Of a stretch of 64,000 nt of DNA, positions 59,709-64,000 are shown piece by piece. Origin of the DNA: Alphaproteobacteria bacterium. GTDB lineage: Bacteria; Pseudomonadota; Alphaproteobacteria; Micavibrionales; Micavibrionaceae. The DNA lies in assembly GCA_024275825.1 (NCBI GenBank), contig JAJRYK010000045.1, positions 1-64,000 on the forward strand. The letters are read 5' to 3'. Positions within the stretch are counted from its first letter, which is position 1. Each line of letters opens with the position of its first letter. The translations under genes and the position numbers were made by a program. The notes beneath the pieces were generated by a model. It ran no database searches. It worked only from the letters and a program-made list of their open reading frames with translations, and was not told the origin of the DNA.

Positions 59709-61637
59709 ATGATTTTAGATTTTTTGCCACCGCAATTTTATGGGTTTTTCGTTGGGTTCGTGATTGTCGCGCTGGTTACACCTGTATTGTCTAAGCTCGC
59801 GATTGCGCGCGGCTTTGTTGATCAGCCGGATGATGATAAAGGCGGGCGTAAAAATCATGACGCGCCCGTGCCGCCAATCGGCGGGCTGATTATCTTTGGG
59901 GTGTTTATGACGCTCAGCCTGATTAAGGGCGCGCATATTGAAACGACATGGCCGCTTTTTGTGGCGCTTTCGCTGCTGCTCGTAACAGGCGCGGTGGATG
60001 ATTATCGCGGGATTAATGCCTGGATCAAATTTTCTGTGCAGTTTATTGCGGCGGCGCTGATCGTTATTCCTGGTGGGGCGGCGCTTGTGCATCTGGATAA
60101 TATTTTTGGCATGGGCACGTTGTGGCTGGGGGTCATGTCGGTGCCGTTTTCGATTATTTCTGTCGTGCTGTTTATTAATGCGATTAATTTGATGGACGGG
60201 CTGGACGGCCTCGCGGGCGGGGTGAGTTTTGTGGCGCTGCTATGGCTATTGATCGCCGCAACGCTGGCCGGTGTGACCTTTGTCGGCTATCCGATCCTTC
60301 TTCTGATGGGCGTGCTGGCAGGGTTTTTGTTTCACAATATGCGCTCGCCTTTTAATGCGCGCGCGAAACTATTTTTGGGGGATGCAGGTTCGATGAGCCT
60401 TGGCCTTATTCTCGCATGGTTTTGCATTTATCTCAGTAAAGAGCCGATCAACGCCATGCCGCCGATCTCTGTGGCATGGATTATCGCGCTGCCGATTATT
60501 GATATTTGCGCGCAGTTTTACCGCCGGGTACGGGCGGGGCGCCATCCATTTTCCCCTGATCGCGGGCATTTCCACCATTGTTTTCTGGATGCGGGCTACA
60601 GTGTTGGGCGGGCAACGGTGATGATTGTGCTGATCAGCTTTATTCTGGGTGGCGTTGGTTATCTGGCTGTGATGATCGGCGTGCCGCAAGCGGTGCTGAC
60701 GGGGCTATGGATCGCGATGATTGTGAGCCATATCGTGATCGCGCGAAAGCCGGAGCGCTATGTTCGTGTGCTTAAAAGCACTCTATGTCGCCGCGCGCCG
60801 CCGGTGATGATTGTTGCCTGTGCCTTGATGCTCGGCAGTTGTCAGGTGCAGAGTTTAAGCATCGCGCAGCCGGTCGGTAGTAAGGCCGAGGATGCGCAGG
60901 TTTCACGCACTGTGCGCGCATCAAAAGGCGCATCACCGTTGGAGGCGCATATGCGCGCGCGTCGTCAGGTCGACCCGAAGGACACGCGGCGGACGCATAA
61001 ATATACGCGGCTGGTGAGCTTTGCTGGTGAGAACCCACCAAAGCCCGCGAGAAAACCGGGTAGTGAGAAGCCATCTGTGTTTGCAAAGGTTTATAGCGCC
61101 GCATCACAGATACAGGAGAGTGTCAGCGATCTTGCCGCCGTAGAGAAAGAGCAAACGCCGCGCCCGGTTGAAAAGCCAGCGCCTAAAGATGCGGTGAAGC
61201 CAGCCGCAAAGCCGCACGTTAAAAAGCCAAAATTTGCGCCGCCCAAGACGATGATTACGCAGCGTACGCAAGACGGGCGTGCGGACGCTGCGGCTGAAAA
61301 CAGGGAGCAGGTCGAGGGTTTCCGTTTGGGTCGTCACCCGGATAAAACGCGCTTTGTCTTTGATCTTAGCGACAAGACGCAGATTGAGTCTCATCGTTTA
61401 TCCACAGATGGGCGGACTTTAACACTTAAATTGCCGAAGACTGTGTGGGGGGAAATCGCGCGCAAGAAAAGCTTTAAAACAGACCCTTTGATTGAGTCTT
61501 ATAGCGTGAGTGAATTTTTTGGCTCTGTGAGCGTGGTTATCACCTTTAAGCAGCCTGCAAAATTCTTGAATTGGGCCTATTTGCCGCCCAATCAAATGCG
61601 CGGACATCGCTTGTATTTTGATGTGGCGACGCGGTAA
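59709..61637 (+). CDS. WecA/MraY-type glycosyltransferase fused to an AMIN-domain tail
   Basis: 642 residues. The first 350 form a polytopic undecaprenyl-phosphate sugar-1-phosphate transferase: VDQPDDDKGGRKNH, VTGAVDDYRG (DDxxG), NAINLMDGLDGLAGG, FLGDAGSMSLG and HPFSPDRGHFHH, all WecA-family. After the last helices comes a hydrophobic segment with a lipobox-like LMLGSC (near residue 377), a long basic Pro/Lys-rich linker, and a C-terminal AMIN-like domain (GRHPDKTRFVFDLSDK ... RLYFDVATR), which binds peptidoglycan in other proteins. The start of undecaprenyl-linked glycan synthesis and a wall-binding module in one chain is unusual. Confidence 0.88.
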   Translation: MILDFLPPQFYGFFVGFVIVALVTPVLSKLAIARGFVDQPDDDKGGRKNHDAPVPPIGGLIIFGVFMTLSLIKGAHIETTWPLFVALSLLLVTGAVDDYRGINAWIKFSVQFIAAALIVIPGGAALVHLDNIFGMGTLWLGVMSVPFSIISVVLFINAINLMDGLDGLAGGVSFVALLWLLIAATLAGVTFVGYPILLLMGVLAGFLFHNMRSPFNARAKLFLGDAGSMSLGLILAWFCIYLSKEPINAMPPISVAWIIALPIIDICAQFYRRVRAGRHPFSPDRGHFHHCFLDAGYSVGRATVMIVLISFILGGVGYLAVMIGVPQAVLTGLWIAMIVSHIVIARKPERYVRVLKSTLCRRAPPVMIVACALMLGSCQVQSLSIAQPVGSKAEDAQVSRTVRASKGASPLEAHMRARRQVDPKDTRRTHKYTRLVSFAGENPPKPARKPGSEKPSVFAKVYSAASQIQESVSDLAAVEKEQTPRPVEKPAPKDAVKPAAKPHVKKPKFAPPKTMITQRTQDGRADAAAENREQVEGFRLGRHPDKTRFVFDLSDKTQIESHRLSTDGRTLTLKLPKTVWGEIARKKSFKTDPLIESYSVSEFFGSVSVVITFKQPAKFLNWAYLPPNQMRGHRLYFDVATR

Positions 61638-61733
61638 GGTCAGGGGCGTAAATTTTCTGAGTATGACTGCGAAGGGTTTAGTGCGCGGCAGCGTATTATT
61701 AAGGTAAACTAACTTACAAGAGAGGAAAATATC

Positions 61734-62186
61734 ATGAAAAAACTTATACTTATGAGCGCTGTTGCGCTTAGCTTTACGGCTCCGGCTTTTGCGGATTCTG
61801 ATGCATTGTCGGCGGCTGCGCCTGAACGCGCGGCGAAGAAGCAGATGATGAAGGATGCGATGGACAAGCGCGGTGCACGCGGCGGACATGGCGGTGATCA
61901 AGGCGGTGAGCATAAAGGTAACGGCTTGTTCAAAAAACATGATTTGAACGGTGATGGCGTTGTGTCGAAGAAAGAATTTATCAGGGCCCACGAAGAGCGC
62001 TTTGATAAGCTGGATAAAGATGGCAATGGCGAAATCTCAAGAGACGAAGCCAAAGCGGCTCGCAAAGCTCGTAACGGCGCTAAAGGCGGAGAAGACGGCG
62101 TCGAAGGAGATCGTGAAGGCAAAATGAAAATGCACCGTACGAAAATGAAAGCCAAGAAAGAGGCTCTCAGCCGCTCTGCTGAATAA
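61734..62186 (+). CDS. Secreted EF-hand protein
   Basis: 150 residues with a signal peptide (cleaved after FADS, about residue 22). Two EF-hand loops: DLNGDGVVSKKEF near residue 65 and DKDGNGEISRDEA near 95, then a Lys-rich tail. Predicted periplasmic calcium-binding protein. A GAGAGGAAAA ribosome-binding region precedes the ATG. It lies just upstream of the ECF sigma gene and may share its regulation. Confidence 0.88.
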   Translation: MKKLILMSAVALSFTAPAFADSDALSAAAPERAAKKQMMKDAMDKRGARGGHGGDQGGEHKGNGLFKKHDLNGDGVVSKKEFIRAHEERFDKLDKDGNGEISRDEAKAARKARNGAKGGEDGVEGDREGKMKMHRTKMKAKKEALSRSAE

Positions 62187-62224
62187 CAAACGAGCAGACG
62201 TAAAAACCACATAATAGTATTTGT

Positions 62225-62836
62225 ATGACGCGCGATGAGATCACGGATGAGGAGTTATTGTCGCGCGTCCAGCAGGCGGGTGATCGTGATGCATTTTCAG
62301 TGCTCGTGGCGCGTCATACAGATCGATTTTATGCGTGTGCGTTTCGGCTTTGCGGGTCCATGGATATGGCAGAGGATGTTGTGCAGGATTGTTTTTTGAA
62401 GCTTTGGGCCCGGCCTGGAATTTGGAAGGGTGACCGTGCGCAAAAGAGCGGCGCAAAATTTACCACCTGGTTTTATCGTGTTGTTAGCAACCGCACATTG
62501 GATGTCATGCGCAAGAAAAATCCGGTTGCGGCGAGCGATGTTTTGGACATGATGCCCGATGATCGACCGGGCGCAGATGAACAGATGATTGTTAGCGAAG
62601 AGCAAAAGGCGCTTGAGACTGTGATTGCGGCTTTGCCGGATCGTCAAAAACTGGCGCTCAATTTATGTTTTTACGAGGCGTTGAGCAATAAAGAGGCGGC
62701 GGAAATTCTGGGTGTTGGTGTGAAAGCGCTGGAATCGCTTCTGATGCGGGCCAAGGCCAGCGTGAAAAAAGAGTTGAGCGCGCAGGGGCTGGTTGAGGGC
62801 GCAGGCAAAGGGACGGAGAAAGAAAGCTATGGTTGA
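62225..62836 (+). CDS. ECF-type RNA polymerase sigma factor
   Basis: 203 residues. Region 2: FSVLVARHTDRFYACAFRLC, DMAEDVVQDCFLKLWARP; linker with RVVSNRTLDVMRKK; region 4: LPDRQKLALNLCFYEALSNKEAAEILGVGVKALESLLMRAK. RpoE-like. Translationally coupled with the following small membrane protein (overlap ATGGTTGA), as expected for a sigma/anti-sigma pair. Probably directs a stress response, perhaps to metal, given the neighbouring CpxP-like gene. Confidence 0.95.
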   Translation: MTRDEITDEELLSRVQQAGDRDAFSVLVARHTDRFYACAFRLCGSMDMAEDVVQDCFLKLWARPGIWKGDRAQKSGAKFTTWFYRVVSNRTLDVMRKKNPVAASDVLDMMPDDRPGADEQMIVSEEQKALETVIAALPDRQKLALNLCFYEALSNKEAAEILGVGVKALESLLMRAKASVKKELSAQGLVEGAGKGTEKESYG

Positions 62837-63167
62837 TGATTTGGATAAAATATTGGCGCGGCGCGCTGTGCCACAGGCGCGGAGCAATTTGGCGGCGCGG
62901 ATTATTGAGGCCTCTAAGGCGGCGGAGCAGAGCAAAGGTGGGCTGCGTGGATGGTTTGATATCTCTGGCTGGGTGGCTGGCATTGCCGTTTGGGTTGATG
63001 TCTTGCGGGAGAGCTTGATATTGCCGCGCCCGGCGCTTGCCATGGCGACGCTGCTCTTGTTTGGTCTAATGCTTGGGCTGTATTTTGGGAATGGGCTGCA
63101 GGGGACGGAAGACCCGTTTCAGAGCACCTATGTAGAAGATGGATTTGAAACAGGGAATTGGTTATGA
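62829..63167 (+). CDS. Single-pass membrane protein, probable anti-sigma factor
   Basis: 112 residues from the ATG at 62829, eight bases overlapping the sigma gene. A cytoplasmic N-terminal 80 residues, one hydrophobic segment (ALAMATLLLFGLMLGLYFG) and a short outside tail. Layout and position fit an anti-sigma factor for the upstream ECF sigma, though no ZAS motif or other known anti-sigma signature is visible. It overlaps the next gene by ATGA. Confidence 0.7.
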   Translation: MVDDLDKILARRAVPQARSNLAARIIEASKAAEQSKGGLRGWFDISGWVAGIAVWVDVLRESLILPRPALAMATLLLFGLMLGLYFGNGLQGTEDPFQSTYVEDGFETGNWL

Positions 63168-63610
63168 GCCGGAAATTTAAAATCATTCTGACGATCTCCG
63201 TGGTGCTCAATGTGCTGCTGCTGGGACTTAGCGGCGGGATGATCTATCAAAAAAACCAATGGAAGCGTCCAACGATGGAGGCCGCCGGTCTGTCCCCTGA
63301 AGCGCGCAATATTGTCGCGCGGAATTTTCAAGGTGCGCGCAAGGATATGAAGAGCAATTTCGCACGCTCCAAAAAAGCACGGCGTGATGTGATCGCGTTG
63401 CTGAAGAAAGACAAGCTTGATGAGAAACGCTATGACCGCGCGGTTGCGGCGCTGAAGAAAACGCAAGGGCAGATGATTGAGCGCAAAATGGAGATGCTCA
63501 AGCAGCTCTCTCGCGATCTGCCCCCCGAAGAGCGCAGCAAGATCTCAGAAGGCTTTATTCGCCCGCATGGTCCGCATAAAGGTGGAGAGCGTAAGTCAAA
63601 AACCCCCTGA
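63164..63610 (+). CDS. CpxP/Spy-like periplasmic metal-resistance protein
   Basis: 148 residues. N-terminal signal anchor (ILTISVVLNVLLLGLSGGM), then a helical hairpin region typical of the heavy-metal sensor/resistance family: LSPEARNIVARNFQGARKDM, ARRDVIALLKKDKLDEKRYD, MEMLKQLSRDLPPEERSKIS. Family members sense or chaperone in envelope metal stress. Last of the coupled sigma / membrane protein / CpxP-like unit. Confidence 0.85.
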   Translation: MSRKFKIILTISVVLNVLLLGLSGGMIYQKNQWKRPTMEAAGLSPEARNIVARNFQGARKDMKSNFARSKKARRDVIALLKKDKLDEKRYDRAVAALKKTQGQMIERKMEMLKQLSRDLPPEERSKISEGFIRPHGPHKGGERKSKTP

Positions 63611-63638
63611 TCTGTATTTTTCTGCCTTGAGGGTATGG

Positions 63639-64000
63639 TTAGACTTGTTCGCCATATCTTTGCGCATAATGCTCTTGCCTTTGACGGCGCGCGGCGAGCT
63701 TGTCGTCATCAAGATCGCCATGGCAGTGGTGGCAGGAGACTCCTTGCTCAAACTCTGAGCGGGTTTTATCTTCAGCGCTCAAGGGCTCGCGGCAGCCATG
63801 GCAAACGACCCATGCGTCAGATTCCTCTAACCCATGCCCAACCGCAACGCGCTGGTCAAAGACGAAGCAATCGCCCTCCCATGTGCTCTCTTCCTTTGGC
63901 ACCTCTTCCAGATATTGCAAAATGCCGCCCTTCAAATGGTAGACATTCTCAAACCCGTGGGCGAGCATGTACGCGCTGGCCTTTTCACAGCGAATACCGC
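63639..64000 (-). CDS. trhO: tRNA uridine(34) hydroxylase TrhO (UPF0176), partial
   Basis: Only the C-terminal part lies in the window. It holds the end of the rhodanese domain ([20 protein letters not shown] with the active Cys, [10 protein letters not shown]) and the C-terminal zinc-type cysteine pairs ([19 protein letters not shown]). The family uses O2 to make ho5U34 in tRNA. The start lies beyond 64000. Confidence 0.92.
   Translation of the reverse strand, partial: GIRCEKASAYMLAHGFENVYHLKGGILQYLEEVPKEESTWEGDCFVFDQRVAVGHGLEESDAWVVCHGCREPLSAEDKTRSEFEQGVSCHHCHGDLDDDKLAARRQRQEHYAQRYGEQV

Overview
The window is a chromosomal segment of a Gram-negative bacterium, most likely an alphaproteobacterium. 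The clues are the elongator tRNA-Met type, an Rrf2/NifS-type desulfurase/ferredoxin block, kbl-tdh, a large AsmA-like envelope protein, DUF4402 pilin-like proteins and a short ribbon-helix-helix protein of a type common in that class. The genus cannot be fixed from the sequence alone. No rRNA, no CRISPR array and no complete insertion sequence were seen.

Layout. Positions 1-8.9 kb, mostly minus strand: an ABC-F ATPase (YheS type), a truncated thermostable-hemolysin-like protein, then a surface-glycan modification operon read right to left (SxtJ-like and DUF5989 small membrane proteins, NodU/TobZ-type carbamoyltransferase, two SGNH proteins, an AlgI-like MBOAT acyltransferase). 9-11.3 kb: kbl-tdh threonine catabolism. 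11.5-17.8 kb: four DUF4402 secreted proteins, a pilus-type periplasmic chaperone and a divergent usher with a SPOR-like C-terminus, which together look like an uncharacterised chaperone-usher fibre. 17.9-24.2 kb: response regulator, RHH protein, typA, a DEAD-box-type helicase and an LplT-like MFS transporter.

24.2-35.65 kb is an AT-richer integrative element of about 11.4 kb. It has split the host elongator tRNA-Met gene inside the anticodon loop: the 3' half lies at the left end, the 5' half at the right end. The element carries a complete replacement tRNA-Met at 35409-35484. Its core is a P4-like module (tyrosine integrase, HTH and AlpA-type regulators, PrimPol, D5/SF3 helicase) with no capsid genes. 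Cargo sits at both ends. On the left is an HD alarmone-hydrolase-like gene followed by a RelA/SpoT-synthetase-like protein with a glycine-zipper membrane region, which is a candidate toxin-antitoxin or phage-defence pair. On the right are a GIY-YIG nuclease preceded by a structured non-coding stretch and a two-gene HARE-HTH/HEAT-like module. The second gene of that module has an internal ribosome-binding site and start, predicted to give an extra 116-residue C-terminal protein. These are the best candidates for an undescribed system.

35.7-50.1 kb is housekeeping: mnmA, a LOG-family protein, ferredoxin, cysteine desulfurase, Rrf2 regulator, alpha/beta hydrolase, bcp, an AsmA/DUF3971 protein, tyrS, anmK, a Sua5/TsaC-type gene with an in-frame hexanucleotide repeat, and small unknowns. 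50.2-56.1 kb holds sugar-nucleotide genes (UDP-glucuronate epimerase, gmd, fcl, a mannose-1-phosphate guanylyltransferase), a frameshifted sterol-desaturase-family gene and a CtlX-like amidinotransferase. 56.3-64 kb holds an M3 peptidase, an MnmC-like oxidase, a WecA-AMIN fusion, and an EF-hand / ECF sigma / membrane protein / CpxP-like metal-stress cluster, ending in a partial trhO. Several intergenic regions carry mosaic palindromic repeats, two of them copies of one three-hairpin element.
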